From Euglena gracilis (taxonomy: Eukaryota; Euglenida; Euglenophyceae; Euglenales), in the NCBI GenBank assembly GCA_039621445.1, contig CP154954.1, positions 43,875,847 to 43,939,846 on the forward strand: DNA of 64,000 bases, written 5' to 3'. The stretch's first letter is position 1. Each line of letters begins with the position of its first letter. This document shows positions 1 to 11,383 of this stretch, in pieces. A program made the position numbers and the translations under genes. The notes beneath the pieces are model-generated. The model saw nothing but the letters and a program-made list of their open reading frames with translations, had not been told where the DNA came from and did no database searches.

Positions 1-47
1 CAACTTGGTTTGCCTTTGGGTGGACCCCACCCCCGGGGGTCGGTCAG

Positions 48-148
48 CGACTCCCTGGCCGGGGCTCAAGGTGCTGGTGGAGAAGGCCGCCAAGGAGATC
101 CTGTACCTCCTCCAGAGCGGGGCCCGGCCGCCGGAGGGCTGGCACGGG
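48..148 (+). CDS. Gene A, internal exon (partial gene, 5' end outside window)
   Basis: An open GC-rich block reads VLVEKAAKEILYLLQSGARP followed by PEGWHG, a predicted amphipathic helix. It stops at a GGG|GTCCTG donor (phase 0) before AT-rich intron sequence. The acceptor is either GTCAG at 47 or CTCAAG at 70. I do not recognise a domain. Its place upstream of the RRM-like exons on the same strand suggests it belongs to gene A, but it could be the 3' part of another gene. Confidence 0.45.
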
Positions 149-857
149 GTCCTGCCGACGCTTAGTGTGTTGCGAGATTGGGGCTTTTGTGTTGTGCGCA
201 CACAGCCAACTGAAGGGGTTGGCTCTATGAGGTCGGCATTTGCCTGTAGGATTTCACCAGAACCGGAATGATTCCACCAATATGTCTGTATGGGGCATGA
301 CACCGCATTTTCAGCGAAATTATGTTGTTTCATTTTGCCACTAATAATTTGATTTTGAAACCAACGTACTGTATTATTTTGTCCCTGTTTGTTTTTACAA
401 AAATGTCTTCCCAGCTGGTTTCTGTGTTTGTTTGAGATGTGGGCCAGGGTGGTGTTGTAAATGGGAGGGTCTTGGATGAGGAGCCAGCAAGTGAAGGGCG
501 AGTTTCATTTTCACCATTGAGTGCTCGATATTCTCATAAATCAGAAATATCAGGGGGAATAGGTGAAAGCATGGACGTGCCCCCCCCCTTCTCTATGGGC
601 AGCCTGCAGAGGTGGCCGTCAAAGGGATCCCTGTTTCGTGACTTTGGTTGCAGTGCATTTTTCATTTCATCGCAGTGTTCCTGCCCAAATAGCCTCCGCT
701 CCACGGCTTTTGTGCACCCAAGTGGTATGCACACCGCAGGACAATCGGTTCGGGTTGTGATTTTATTTGTTTATTTTCTGTATGCATCATTGGTTTGAGA
801 CGGCTGCACCGCCTGGCGCCCCGTCCGCTCCCACCCTTTTGGCCGGGCCCTCCCCAG
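149..857. other. Intron-like spacer, no gene seen
   Basis: AT-rich, stop-rich sequence without a protein-like frame, ending in the pyrimidine-rich acceptor CTCCCCAG at 857. No repeat or transposon end was recognised. Confidence 0.5.
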
Positions 858-1026
858 GTCTGATCTCGGAGGCCGAGCTGGAGGCCGAGGCCCCCGCCGC
901 CCCCACCACCGCCCCCTTGGCCCCGCCCAGCATCCCGCGGCCGCCGTACCGCAAGCAGGGCCGCCCAGCAGCGGCGCCGGGGCGAAAGCCCACTGCTTCA
1001 GATCCAGAATCCGGGCTTGAGATCCG
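858..1026 (+). CDS. Gene A exon, acidic then Pro/Ala/Arg-rich linker
   Basis: After the CCCCAG acceptor the frame (phase 1) reads LISEAELEAEAPAAPTTAPL, then APPSIPRPPYRKQGRPAAAP. This is an acidic helix followed by a proline/arginine-rich linker. The donor is uncertain: GTACCG inside PPYRK (about 946) or GTGGTT near 1027. The following exon has similar composition, which supports one protein. No catalytic domain is visible. Confidence 0.5.
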
Positions 1027-1340
1027 CGTGGTTCGGCTCTCGAGCACCAGCTGGGTGCTTTGGTTTTTGGGAGTCAGATGTGGTCGTCCTGTACGTTTCA
1101 TTAGGAAGTCCAGGGTTGCCGGGAAACACAGTCGTATTCGCAGTGAATGCAACGTGATGGACGATGGAGCCCAACGTTGCCCCGGCCAGCTGGCTGGCTG
1201 GGGGGGGAACAGAACACCAGCCCAACGCCCGCCCTCTGTGTGAATCCTCCCGAGCCCAAAGACTGGTCCTCCTTTCTCACTGCCGGAGTTTTCCCAGACG
1301 GACAAGGGAATGGATTCCAACAGTGGTTGGGCTCCTCCCC

Positions 1341-1465
1341 CCAGCCCCCCCCCCCCACCGGCTCGGGGCCGCCCTGCCTCCGCCATGGCGCGGCCGCCGG
1401 CGGTGGCGCGGGGCCCCTACTCTCGGGCACCGTACCGTGGCCCCGCCGCCCAGGGCCCAGTGGAC
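1341..1465 (+). CDS. Gene A exon, Pro/Ala/Arg-rich linker
   Basis: Between a CCCCAG acceptor and GTGGAC/GTGGAG donors the frame reads ARGRPASAMARPPAVARGPY then SRAPYRGPAAQGP. Such RG/RP-rich low-complexity segments are common next to RNA-binding domains, and the next exon is RRM-like. Exact ends are uncertain. Confidence 0.45.
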
Positions 1466-1547
1466 TGGTGGAGTCCCCCCCCCACATTTCGTGTCTGGCA
1501 CGGCGGCCGACCCCCCCCCCCTGCCATGCCCAACACTGCCCCCTCAG

Positions 1548-1692
1548 CCCCCCGCCCCTGCCGGCACCCTCATCTCGTACGCCATCCGCATCTCGGGCGT
1601 CCCCCAGCGCGCGTGCGTCTCGGACGTCGTCAAGTTCTGCGCCCGGCTCGGTGCCCCCGCCGTGGGTGGCGTCCGCCTGCCTGGACGGGAGG
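1548..1692 (+). CDS. Gene A exon, first half of an RRM-like domain
   Basis: The phase-0 frame after CCTCAG encodes YAIRISGVPQRACVSDVVKF then CARLGAPAVGGVRLPGRE. The pattern fits the first half of a (quasi-)RRM: beta1 (IRISGVP in the RNP2 position), helix 1 (VSDVVKFCARLG) and beta2. The second half appears in the exon at about 3116-3288. A splicing-factor-like RNA-binding role is inference. The donor is probably near 1692 (GGC|GTTG), with alternatives upstream. Confidence 0.55.
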
Positions 1693-3115
1693 GCGTTGTT
1701 TGGGGAAGGGGCCATTCCATCAGTTGGTGGCATCAATCGACCACAGGGGGCTTGACTCCCAAGCCACCAGTTGGTTTGAAAACCCCCACAATTTCCATTC
1801 ATGCAGCACACACACTCGCACACACGTGCGCATGCAACATTGTTCCAGTAAATCCACAAAAATTACCAAAATGGGCATTTTTGGCAGGTTTTGGGGGTCA
1901 AAAAATTCTGGTGTTTTGTGCTAGTCACTGGGAAAATATATTCCATTGTCTATCCCTGTTAACAGTCCCGGGGGGGGGTCTACTTAGTTTTTTCACAAGC
2001 CAAATTTGGCTAGCTGGAGTCCAACCCCTGGGAGGTACTGCAAACCTTAAGCAGAAGCCTGGTGTGTGTGTGTGTGTGTGTGTGCTCTGTGTGTGTTGTA
2101 TGTGTGTGTGATGTGTGATGTGTGGTGTAATGTATGTGCATGTGTGTGTGAAGCGCGCCTGTGTGTTGTGTATGTTGAATCAGCAAAAACACATTGAAAC
2201 TCCATTTCCACCTCGGCGTGCAGCACTGGAGGTGGAAGCTTTTCCCCAGTTGGGTGGTCTAGCTAGTGGCTTTATTCCAGTTTCTAGCAAAATGCCCAGC
2301 TTGCGGACCCCCAGGGTCCTCAATCAAATGTATGATATGCATGCACGCGCACACCCACACACACACCCACCCACCCACCCCCCCCCCACACACCACAACA
2401 CAACGCAAGGCAACACAACACAACACAACACAACACAACACAACACACCACAACACAACACAACACAACACAACACGACACAACACAACACAACACAACA
2501 CAACACAACACAACACAACACAACACAACACAACGCAACACGACACAACACAACACAACACAACACAACACAACACAACACAACACAACACAACACAACA
2601 CAACACAACACAACACAACACAACACAACAGACACATACACACAGCACACACAACACACCTGCCCATACCACACACCACCACACAATGCACAACACACAC
2701 CTTTCAAGCTGCGCAGTGCCCAAGCAGATTTCTGCTAAAGGCTCACAGTACCCTGGGGGGGGGGGGGGCTTGACTCAGCTGGTCGAAGTTTGGGTGGTGC
2801 AAATCCTCGTAGACCCCTGGGGGGGGGTCAGCTAGCAGGGCCAGTTTGTGAAGATATTTTTCCAGTGACTGGCGCGAAGCACCGAAGTGCTTCGCGCTTT
2901 TTTTTGGAACCCAAAACTTCCAAAAAATGGCCATTCTTGGGAACAAGTTCAGCCAAAGAAGCACATTCAAACCTCATTTCCACCTCGGTGCGCAGCGCCG
3001 GAGAGTTTTTTTTTCCAGTTGGGGGGGCACCTGACCCCCCCCCTGGGTCTAGCTAATGGCTTTTTTGGTGGTAGCCAGTGGATCCCCCAAGGGTCTGTCG
3101 GCAACCGTGGGCCCG
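1693..3115. repeat. Intron with two decayed MITE copies, a TG tract and a CAACA microsatellite
   Basis: This intron splits the RRM-like domain. It holds degenerate copies of the interspersed family whose intact member is at 13992-14375. One piece in reverse orientation ends at CCTTAAGCAGAAGCCTG (2061). Others lie at about 2180-2345 and 2830-3070. TG repeats occupy 2062-2160, and an almost uninterrupted CAACA pentanucleotide array runs 2396-2632. Long ORFs over the array are artefacts. Confidence 0.7.
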
Positions 3116-3288
3116 AGCCCTCCCCTCCGCCGCCGTTCCCCGAGGGGCCACACCGGCGGCAGGCCATCGCGTACGTCGGCTCCGTGCTGGCGATGCAGCA
3201 CGCCCTGCAGTGGCCGGTGGCGGAGCTGTTCGGCGCGACGGTCACCATCGCCCCGCCCAGCCCCGCCCCGCGGCCGCCGCCCCTCGAG
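3116..3288 (+). CDS. Gene A exon, second half of the RRM-like domain
   Basis: The frame encodes RRQAIAYVGSVLAMQHALQ, then WPVAELFGATVTIAPPSP and a proline tail. IAYVGS sits at the RNP1 position, MQHAL at helix 2 and GATVTIAPP at beta4, completing the domain begun at 1548. The exon ends at CTCGAG|GTTGGT (phase 0). The acceptor could be earlier (GGTAG 3077) or within the exon (CGGCAG 3162). The phase to the next exon does not close by one base, so one junction is miscalled or an exon is missing. Confidence 0.5.
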
Positions 3289-3498
3289 GTTGGTTGGGTT
3301 GGGGGGGGAGGAGGAGTGATCGGTCGGGGTTCCCGGCCCGCCATCCTGAACCTTGACGGTCCCCCCCCCAACCCCGAGTGCGACCGGGGACCGTCAAACA
3401 TCGGGGGTTGCCCGCTTCGCGTTTCCCCTGGCCGACCCCCCCCCCCTGCTGGGGTTGACCTCACCCCATCAATTGCCTCCCGGGGGCGGCCGGGCCAG

Positions 3499-3555
3499 GC
3501 TGCACGCGTACATTGGCGTGGGGCCCCCGCCGATGGGGGGCCCAGTTCCGCTGGG

Positions 3556-3589
<34 letters not shown>

Positions 3590-3641
3590 TACCCGATGCC
3601 CGTGACGGCCCCGACGGCGGAGAGCTGCCGGTACGGCCCAG
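3499..3641 (+). CDS. Gene A exon with polyalanine run, joins the methyltransferase domain
   Basis: After GGGCCAG the phase-2 reading gives LHAYIGVGPPPMGGPVPLG, a run of about 11 alanines (GCG repeats, 3557-3589), then YPMPVTAPTAESCRYGP. The donor CCCAG|GTGCGC leaves phase 1, matching the phase-1 acceptor of the methyltransferase exon at 3770 (junction Pro-Gly-Thr-Leu-Ile-Val). This is the evidence that the methyltransferase has an N-terminal extension. The GCG repeat may vary in length between individuals. Confidence 0.55.
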
Positions 3642-3769
3642 GTGCGCCATCGTTACCAGCCGCCGTCGGGTGTTTTCCGTCTCTGGCTGTGTGTGGAGGG
3701 GTTCCAGGTCGCCGCAAACCGGCTCCACCAGCGCGGAGGGTATTGACAGGCTGCCCGGGTGTGCCGCAG

Positions 3770-5706
3770 GGACGCTGATCGTCGGGGACGGCAACTTCAG
3801 CTTCTCCGCTGCTCTAGCCGGCATCTTGGGCACCGGCGCACAAGCCCCTGCCTCCTGGCATGTGGCATTTGCCCCAAACCCCCAGGGGGATGACATTTCA
3901 AATGTCGTTTGAGGTGGATTGAGGAGGCTCAAGAGCCTCCTCGAATCAACTCAAATATATTTTCCACCATGGAAGTGCAAGAAAAAAGTATTCTTTCAAT
4001 TTTTATTCAGCTTGCATTTAACTTCAGCTTAATTTCAATTTCAATTTAGTTCCCTTTAATTCCCTTTTGTTGCCAATGCCCTTCAATACACACCCGTTCA
4101 GAGGGCCCTGAAGTAGCAAAATTCTTTGTGTTACACCTGCCCTGTGTGTGCGAATCCCCTTTGCTGTGCAAGCCGTTTTTTTGTTGGCAGCTTTTCACAG
4201 GGGGTCCCCCAAAACACCCCCATGCATGTACATAGGACGCCAGAACCTCCTTGAACATGCTCGAGCCAGCCTGCAGTTGACCAAACCCTGGGAGGGGGGT
4301 CTCGAGGTGCTCTGGGGTGCCTAAGCAGGCAGGCACTGCCCCCCCCCCCCCAGCAAGGCAAATGGGCTTTTCTGGGCTTCCAGCGACGGAAATGCCTTGG
4401 CTGAGGGCCCAGGCACTTTTGGCCATGTGCCCCCCCCTACCCTCTCGAGCCTCCTCGAATGTCGTTTGAGGTGGTTCGAGGCGGCTGTTTAAGTCCCCCC
4501 TGAGGGGGGGGGGGGCTTAAAAACTTTTGAGGAGTCTCGAAGGCTCAAGAGCCTCCTCCTACGGAGCCTCTTCCTACCACAACCCTGCCCCAAACCCCCA
4601 ACCTCTGGTAAAATCTAGCAGATTAACCACCCGAAAGGATGAACTTCCTTGGAGGTCGGGGGTGGGGACGGGAGTGAATGGCTGGCCGTTTCACGCTGGC
4701 TCCGGTGTTCTTAACAGCCGGCCCCCCTCCCTGGGCGTTTCAAAGCGTGCCACCCAGTGGCCAGTGGCCGGAGGGGCAGCGGCTTGGCGGGGACGGCATC
4801 GTGGCCACGGCATACGACCGGGAGGAGGACGTGCGGAACAAGTACTACGTGAACTTCATCGAGCAGTGCCGGCAGACGGGGATGGAGGTGCGGGCTCACA
4901 CTCCGGTGCCGTTCGCATGCGACGCGCAATGCCAACGTGCCTGCCAACCAGGGTTTTTTTAAGTTTGGACCCCCCGGGGGGGGAGGGGGGGGTAGGGTGG
5001 GTGGGTCCGCCGGCCCCCCTCCCCCCCCGGGGGGGGGTCCTCCCCGGAGGGGGGTGGGATATACTTTTCGGCGCCGCAGGCGCCGAAAAAATTCTATTTT
5101 TAGCACTTTTCGCGATTTTTCGGCCATTTTTTGTGGGTCCCCCGGACCCCCCTCCCCCCCCCCCGGGGGGCCCCCCCCAGGGGGGTGGGTGGGTGGGGGG
5201 GGACCCCCCCTCCCCCCCGCGGTCTTAAAAAAACCCCTGCTGCCAACGTCCCGTGCAACCCTAACATTCAGCGTTGTCATTGTTTCCATTCATTCTGGTC
5301 CCTTCCTCCTAAGGTCCACTTCGGGGTTGACGCGACGCAGATGATCCGGGACACTCAGCAGCGCCTCACTCGACCATATTTGTATTTTCTGACATTGTTT
5401 GGGGGATTCCCAATGAAGCCTCCCAATCATTTGTTTTTTTTTGGTGGGGACCAGCAAGGTATAGAACGTAATAAACAACAATTTTCTTTTCAGAATTCGC
5501 ATCCCCTGAAGGGAACAGTAACAACCGAAAATTTCTAGTGGAAAACCAGGCATATCTGCACATGTGTGCTACATTAAAACATATTTTTTAGCGCATTAAA
5601 CTGCTTGTATTTAAATATTATTATTGTTGTTGTTGTTGTTGTTGTTGTTGTTATTATTGTTGTTGTTGTTGTTGTTGTTGTTGTTATTGTTATTGTTGTT
5701 GTTGTT

Positions 5707-5745
<39 letters not shown>

Positions 5746-5868
5746 ATTATTGTTGTTGTTGTTGTTGTTGTTGTTGCTGTTGTTGTTATTGTTATTGTTA
5801 TTGTTGTTGTTGTTGTTGTTGTTGTAGTTGTTGTTGTTGTTGTTGTTGTTATTGTTGTTGTTGTTGTT

Positions 5869-5940
<72 letters not shown>

Positions 5941-6055
5941 GCTGTTGTTGTTGTTGTTGTTGTTATTATCTTCTTCTTCTTCTTCTTATATATTTCTTCT
6001 TCTTCTTCCTCTTCCTCTTCTTATTCTTCTTCTTCTTATTATTCTTCTTCTTCTT

Positions 6056-6086
<31 letters not shown>

Positions 6087-6095
6087 TTATTATTC

Positions 6096-6134
<39 letters not shown>

Positions 6135-8126
6135 CATTTCACAAAATGCCAACAAGATGCAGAGGGGGGAAAAGATCTGAAAGTGGCAAACCTTTGGTCG
6201 GGAAAAACGGGGCCTCTTCTTAGTAAATCTGGATGTTTCACCACTTCTTTTTCTGCTTTTGTATAATATTTCTGGTTTTTGGGGGTGCATACATTTTGAT
6301 GATGCCAATACACACATGCCTCATAAAGAGTTTTATATTGCGCAAGGCAAAAGTTTCGAACTCAGCACCCTCAAGAAAAGCAAGCAGCAAGGAGCACCGT
6401 TCACAATTTATTATACCTGAATCGATCACGTATGTGCACACACACAATGCACACACACAATGCACACACACACACATGGGCACCCAAGCATGTGCACAAC
6501 ACCTCACTCGACAAAACCATGAAAGTTGCTGGTGTTTTGCTCTTTTGAGTTGTATCGGAAACAGTAGCACGGGCAGACGACCTCTGCAATTTATTTCATC
6601 CCACTGGCCCTGCTGTGATGTGAGGTGCTACCCCGTGTGAATGGCACTCAGTACCGCTTCATCGTCTTCAACTTCCCCCACACACAGAACTGCCTTGGCC
6701 AGCCTGAAAAGATCTGAGCGAGGCGATGAAGGGCGTATGTGGGTTTCAGGTGAAGAACCATCACGAGGGTGGATTTTTTTTGAATATTCTCAAAGAATGT
6801 GATTTCTGTTCACAAATGGTTCTGCATGGTTTGCCCACACATCCATTTTCCATTTATGTGTATGCATACCATGTCGCAGGTTTGTATGCATCCACACATA
6901 TGTATGTATGAATGTATGACGGTATGCATGTGTGTGCATAGGCGTACACAGACGCATCGTCGAACTCCAACTGGTGAACAGTTCGAGAAACCACGGTTGA
7001 GAGCACCTTGGTGACATTCCCGCCACCCAAAAGCCCCCAAGGCAGGGACTGCCCCCACGGACCACCAGCAGACATCGGACGATGCGGAGGAGGTGGCGCA
7101 GGCTGAGATTTAAGGCGTGGCCGACCCCACCCTGGGAGGTGGGGGGGTGCCTACTAGGGCACCCCCAGGGCAGTACGGGAATCGGCCAAATCGGTGGTGG
7201 GTGGGGGGGGGTCGACACCCCCTCCCCCCGGAGCACTCCGAGACCCCGGGTTGGTCACAGTCAAACGTCAGCCTGGGGTGGAGATCAGCATCCAGGCCAA
7301 CAAGCTGCTGCTGTCCTCCTTCTTCATGCAGGCCAAGCGGCTGCTGACCCCCGATGGGGAGATCCACGTCACCGTCAAGGTGTGTTGGGGCGGAGGATGG
7401 GCAGGGGGCACTTGGACGAGGCTGCAACCTCCCCCTCCAGTGATGGGGACTCCGGTGGAACAAAAAATTCCCAGTAATAATAACCAGGTATTATTATCCC
7501 CCCCTTTTTTGACCACCTGTGGTGGAATTAAAGGGTTTTTTTAACTCCTCACATCATCATTCATACTATTTACCCAGCAGATCAGATAACAAAAGTCCAT
7601 TTTTCAGCGACACGCACACACACATGCTCGTGTATGCACGCATGCACACACACACAAACACACACACACACACACACCAGGGGAGAATTTGATATCTGCA
7701 ATTTTCCGCAATTTCCGCAGTATTCCGCAATTTCCACAATTTTCTGCAATTTCCCCACAATTTCGACAATTTTTTCTGCAATTTTAAATTCAGCATGCTG
7801 ACTAGATTTTACCTGAGACCAAAGTTTTCGGCAATTTTTTTCCGTTTTGGATTCTTCCCCCAAGAAATTTTGTATTTCCAGAATCAGTGTGTTCCCAAAG
7901 TTACAAAAATCATGTCTTTGGACCTTTTTTGTTGGAAAAAATCTGAATAATGGCTCAAAATTTACATCTATGTTCCAAAATGACCAAGTTTTTGAAATTT
8001 TTATCTGTCCTCTCCAGCAGAAGTACACTAATTCCCAAAACCGCAATTTCCGCAGTTTCCCCGCAATTTTCCGAGGGACTCCGATATCATTCCCCCCCCT
8101 GCACACGTACGCACACACGCACGCAG

Positions 8127-8214
<88 letters not shown>

Positions 8215-9186
8215 GCACGCACGCACGCACGCACGCATGCACGCACGCAAGCACGCACGCACGCACGCACGCATGCACTCATGCACACATACGACGCACA
8301 ACGCACTCGCACGCGCGCGCACACACATACACACACATACACGCACGCGCGCACACACACGCACGCACGCACGCATACACATGCACGCACGCACACACAC
8401 TCACAACACACAAATGCGCCCACGCACACACACATGCACGCACGCACACACACCCGCACCCCCCAAACCTACCCCCTTGTCCAATGACTGGGCTTGTCCA
8501 ACGACCCCCCCTCGGTCAGATGTGATATTTTTTTATCCAATGCGGGTTCAATAAGTGTGAGATTAATTGTATTTGCATTTTCCTTGTTTCAGAGAAGCTT
8601 TTTGGAAATTTTTTTGGGAAACCACCATAAAATGGCTGAAATTCCAAAAAAAAATGGGGCAAAGAGAAAGATTCCAAATAAATTTACGTGGAATTTGCAT
8701 TTTTTTTACGCCACCAATTTGAAATATGTGTTGCCATTTAAAAAAAAAGTCATAAATTCGATTTTGCCTTCGTTCAGTCGCACATGAATTAAAGGGGGGT
8801 CTGATTTGCAGTCAATGGTTTGATGTTTTAACCACCTTTGCCACCCCCCCCCACCTTTTTGAGCCCACTGAACAGATCCCCTTGGCCAGTGAATCCAAGA
8901 ATCCGTTCTTTCAACCTCCAGTGTTTGGCGAACAGCGAACAAAATCGAATGACTGTGTTTCGCCAGAGAAATCAAATGAAACGTCAGTCAAAGTCAGGCC
9001 GGAAGGTGGAGGGGGGGGGCAGCCCGTTGCTAACCTTCCGGCTGCCCCCCCCCCCCGTCCCGCCGGCCCCGCAGGACCGCCTCCTGTACCGGCAGTGGGA
9101 TATCCACAAGTTGGCTTCGGACCGGGCGGTGGAGCTGGTGCGGGTCGTCCCCTTCCGGCAGGAGGACTGGCCCGGCTACGCCCCGC
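3770..9186 (+). CDS. Gene A core: BMT5-like / FDXACB1-type Rossmann methyltransferase domain (six exons)
   Basis: Exons: 3770 to about 3870; 4780-4887; 5314 to about 5381; 6652 to about 6710; 7272-7379; 9075-9186. They encode, in family order, TLIVGDGNFSFSAALAG (SAM-binding loop), GIVATAYDREEDVRNKYYVN, VHFGVDATQMIRDTQQRL, YRFIVFNFPHTQ (the FNFPH motif), ANKLLLSSFFMQAKRLLTPD with GEIHVTVK, and WDIHKLASDRAVELVRVVPF with GYAP. This is the BMT5 domain (formerly DUF2431), known in yeast for m3U methylation of 25S rRNA; the same fold occurs in FDXACB1. Phase-0 junctions 4887/5314 and 7379/9075 close exactly, which supports one gene. The junction 5381/6652 does not close as written. No anticodon-binding (FDX-ACB) domain follows. 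Confidence 0.85.
4949..5239. mobile_element. hAT-like MITE, family CAGGG(T/A)T(n)TAAG, copy 1
   Basis: The 291-bp element has ends CAGGGTTTTTTTAAG and CTTAAAAAAACCCCTG and the perfect 8-bp duplication CTGCCAAC at 4941-4948 and 5240-5247. Inside are long C/G runs and a hairpin around GGCGCCGCAGGCGCC. It has no coding capacity. It lies wholly in the methyltransferase intron 4888-5313, which without it would be about 127 nt. The 8-bp duplication and CAG...CTG ends suit the hAT superfamily; no transposase is here to prove it. Confidence 0.85.
5605..6135 (+). repeat. Long trinucleotide microsatellite (GTT)n then (CTT)n/(ATT)n
   Basis: About 340 bp of nearly pure GTT runs from 5622 and changes at about 5966 to CTT/CCT and then ATT. 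It sits in the intron between the GVDAT exon and the FNFPH exon. The Val-, Leu- and Ser-homopolymer reading frames over it are not genes. Confidence 0.95.
7678..8101. mobile_element. CAGGGG...GATATC inverted-repeat element, copy 1, inside a CA tract
   Basis: The ends CAGGGGAGAATTTGATATC and GATATCATTCCCCCCCTG form inverted repeats. Subterminal sequence consists of degenerate TTTCCGCAA units. A CA microsatellite lies on both sides, so the flanking duplication cannot be told from the repeat. The same family has a better-preserved copy at 61325-61764. Confidence 0.7.
8102..8460. repeat. CA / GCAC microsatellite
   Basis: About 80 bp of pure CA runs from 8129, followed by GCAC-type and mixed CA repeats to about 8460. 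It lies in the intron between methyltransferase exons 7379 and 9075. The THTH and CVCV reading frames over it are artefacts. Confidence 0.95.
8463..8790. repeat. Interspersed repeat, GTCCAACGACC family, copy 1
   Basis: A segment beginning CCCTTGTCCAATGACTGG and containing CTTGTCCAACGACC, a TTTTTTTGG tract and CCATAAAATGGCT. It is closely matched by 44838-45110. Only CTTGTCCAACGACC-type boxes recur at 26645-26710, 27150-27250, 28230-28610 and 45415-45500. Ends were not resolved. Confidence 0.6.
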
Positions 9187-10094
9187 GTGCCTTTTTTCTA
9201 GGGCCCTTCGCCTGCACCCTGGCTGGACCTTCGCTGTTGTTTTGCGGAGGCCCAAGATTTCCAAGAAAGTGCTGCTTTTGCATGACCCCTCCCCTGCGCC
9301 TTCAAACCTGGGGTTTGTTGGGCACGCCCAGACGTACCAAATACCGCACCGGTCATACCGCGGTAGTTCGGGGGGGGGCAACCGTCCCAAATATTTCCCG
9401 CAGTCTGGCCGCCCAGCCTGACCCCCAGCCCCCTCCCTTGGGACGGCCGCCATCAGCCGTGCTCCCCCGACCATGTGAATGGGGGTAGCGCCTCTGAAAG
9501 GCGTGCGGTTCCGACCACGTCGCAACGCGTGCACAGGACCGCCCGGGGGCCGCGTTTTACCCCCTGTGCCTGGTCCGAGAAGTCTTCTGGTCTCAAAGGG
9601 GTGCACTCCCTCCCACTGGGCCTTGCCGTGGACACCCCCTGCCAAGGGAGATCTGGCAGAAGGGTGGAAAGGCTTGAAGGCAAACCGAGCTTTGCCGAAG
9701 CCTCGGAGGAGCCAGAACTCACTGCTGCGGGCATGGCCAGCTGTGGCTGTGCAGGTGGGCCAACAAAATTTTTGGCCTTCTTACAAACACATTTTTCTCT
9801 CGAAGCTTTAAACACCTGCTCGCGCCCAGAAATCCCCTGCAGATTTTGACCAATTGCCCAGGGGGATGGGCCTTCTCTTGGGGTGGGGGGGGGACTGCGT
9901 TCTCTGCATTTGGTTGCTTGCCCACCCTGCAGTGGTCGGCCGGAAAGCAGCTGCCCATTTAATATTCCACCTCCATCTTTATTGCCCTCCACAAGAAATG
10001 ATCTGGAACATATTTGGTGCAATTTTTCCATGGGTTGGGCCATGTTCGGATTGACAAACGGAAGGGACGATACTAAATTGCATATCATTGAGAC

Positions 10095-11292
10095 AAAAAT
10101 AGGCCAACATTGCCGCTGCCCGGCGCTCCTCACCCCCCGCCCCCCGCGGGGAACCCTCCAGCGCCGGGAGGCCCTCCCGACCCGCGGGGGGCTGTCCGGG
10201 CGGCCCTGGCCCCAAGGGGGTGTCCCGCAAGGTGGACCTGCTGGAGGCCAGGCCGCGGCGCGCCGCAGCCTCGTCTCATCTCCGGGGCTGTGTGTGGGAA
10301 CCCCCGAAACCCGATGGGCGGTGAGGGGGTCCGACCCCCCCTTTCCGTGTTTCCAGAGGCACCGATTTTTACGTCACAGTTTTCTTTCAACTAAAAAGAT
10401 CCGTGTTAGGGGGGACATCAAATCGACCCCCCCCCCACTGTGTAGCCCTCTTTGCCTTTGGCCTCCATCCCCCCCCCCCCCGGAGCTCTGTGGTGTGGGA
10501 AGTGCCTGCGCTGTGCAGCCTGGCACCTGGTACCTGGACTGGAGGAGGGGGTGCCAGGGGGGGGGTCCGGAGTCGTTCGCCACGTAACTGGGCCAGAAGC
10601 AAAGTTAGCGCCGGCCATAAACAGACAAGAAACCTTTGTGCAATTAAGGGGGGTCCGGAGCAACCCTGGGGGGCACCCGGGACCCACCCAAAAGGAGAAA
10701 CTTTTCCTTCCGCTTTGTGCCGAAGTTTTATTGCATTTTTGACAAAATTTTACCCAAAAAGTGCCCAAAATGGCACTTTTGCCCGTTTTGAGGGGTCAAA
10801 GTCAGCCCGGTGTCGGGCCAAAAAAAGGGTCACATGGACTGCGCCACTGTATGGGTGGGGGGGGTGTCCCCAGTGCTCCCCCCCCAACCAAATCCTGCGC
10901 CGGGGCCTGGGGCCGGCGTACACCCTGTGCTGGGCCCTGCCCGGCAGCCAGGCGCCCTCGCCCATGGCCCGCCCCAGGCTGCCCACGGCATCCCTCTCCC
11001 CCACTGATGGGCGGACCCCCCTCCGCCCGGACAAATGCCCACGGTGCCCACCACAACTGCACCTGTGGAATACGGCCCCGACACGCGAGGGAGTCAGGCC
11101 GTCGTTTTGTGGACCCCTAGTGAAATTCACCGGTGGGAAAATTCTCTCCAAGTCGGCGGTGCCCTTGACCAGTGAATTCCACCGTTTTTGTTGTTTTGAA
11201 GTGCTTTTTTTTCAGTGTATGAAAATTTTCTATTCGTCTTCTTCTTCTTCTCTTTCTCCTCGATAATGACCAGTTTGGGTCGAAAGGCGCCT

Positions 11293-11383
<91 letters not shown>

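Noticed and set aside
2259-2738. Open frames rich in TQHN or CVVL repeats
   Set aside because: Products of the CAACA pentanucleotide array.
4888-5313. Introner (element that itself forms the intron)
   Set aside because: The MITE boundaries (4949-5239) do not coincide with the splice sites (4888, 5313), which are fixed by the conserved GMEV-HFGVDAT reading.
5605-6223. Long open frames of poly-Val, poly-Leu and poly-Ser
   Set aside because: They translate a GTT/CTT/ATT microsatellite inside an intron; no splice or codon evidence of coding.
8028-8460. Cys/Val- and Thr/His-repeat frames (also at 17.2-17.5, 23.8-24.0, 34.4-34.6, 43.4-43.7, 47.5-47.8 kb)
   Set aside because: Readings of GT/CA dinucleotide arrays in introns.
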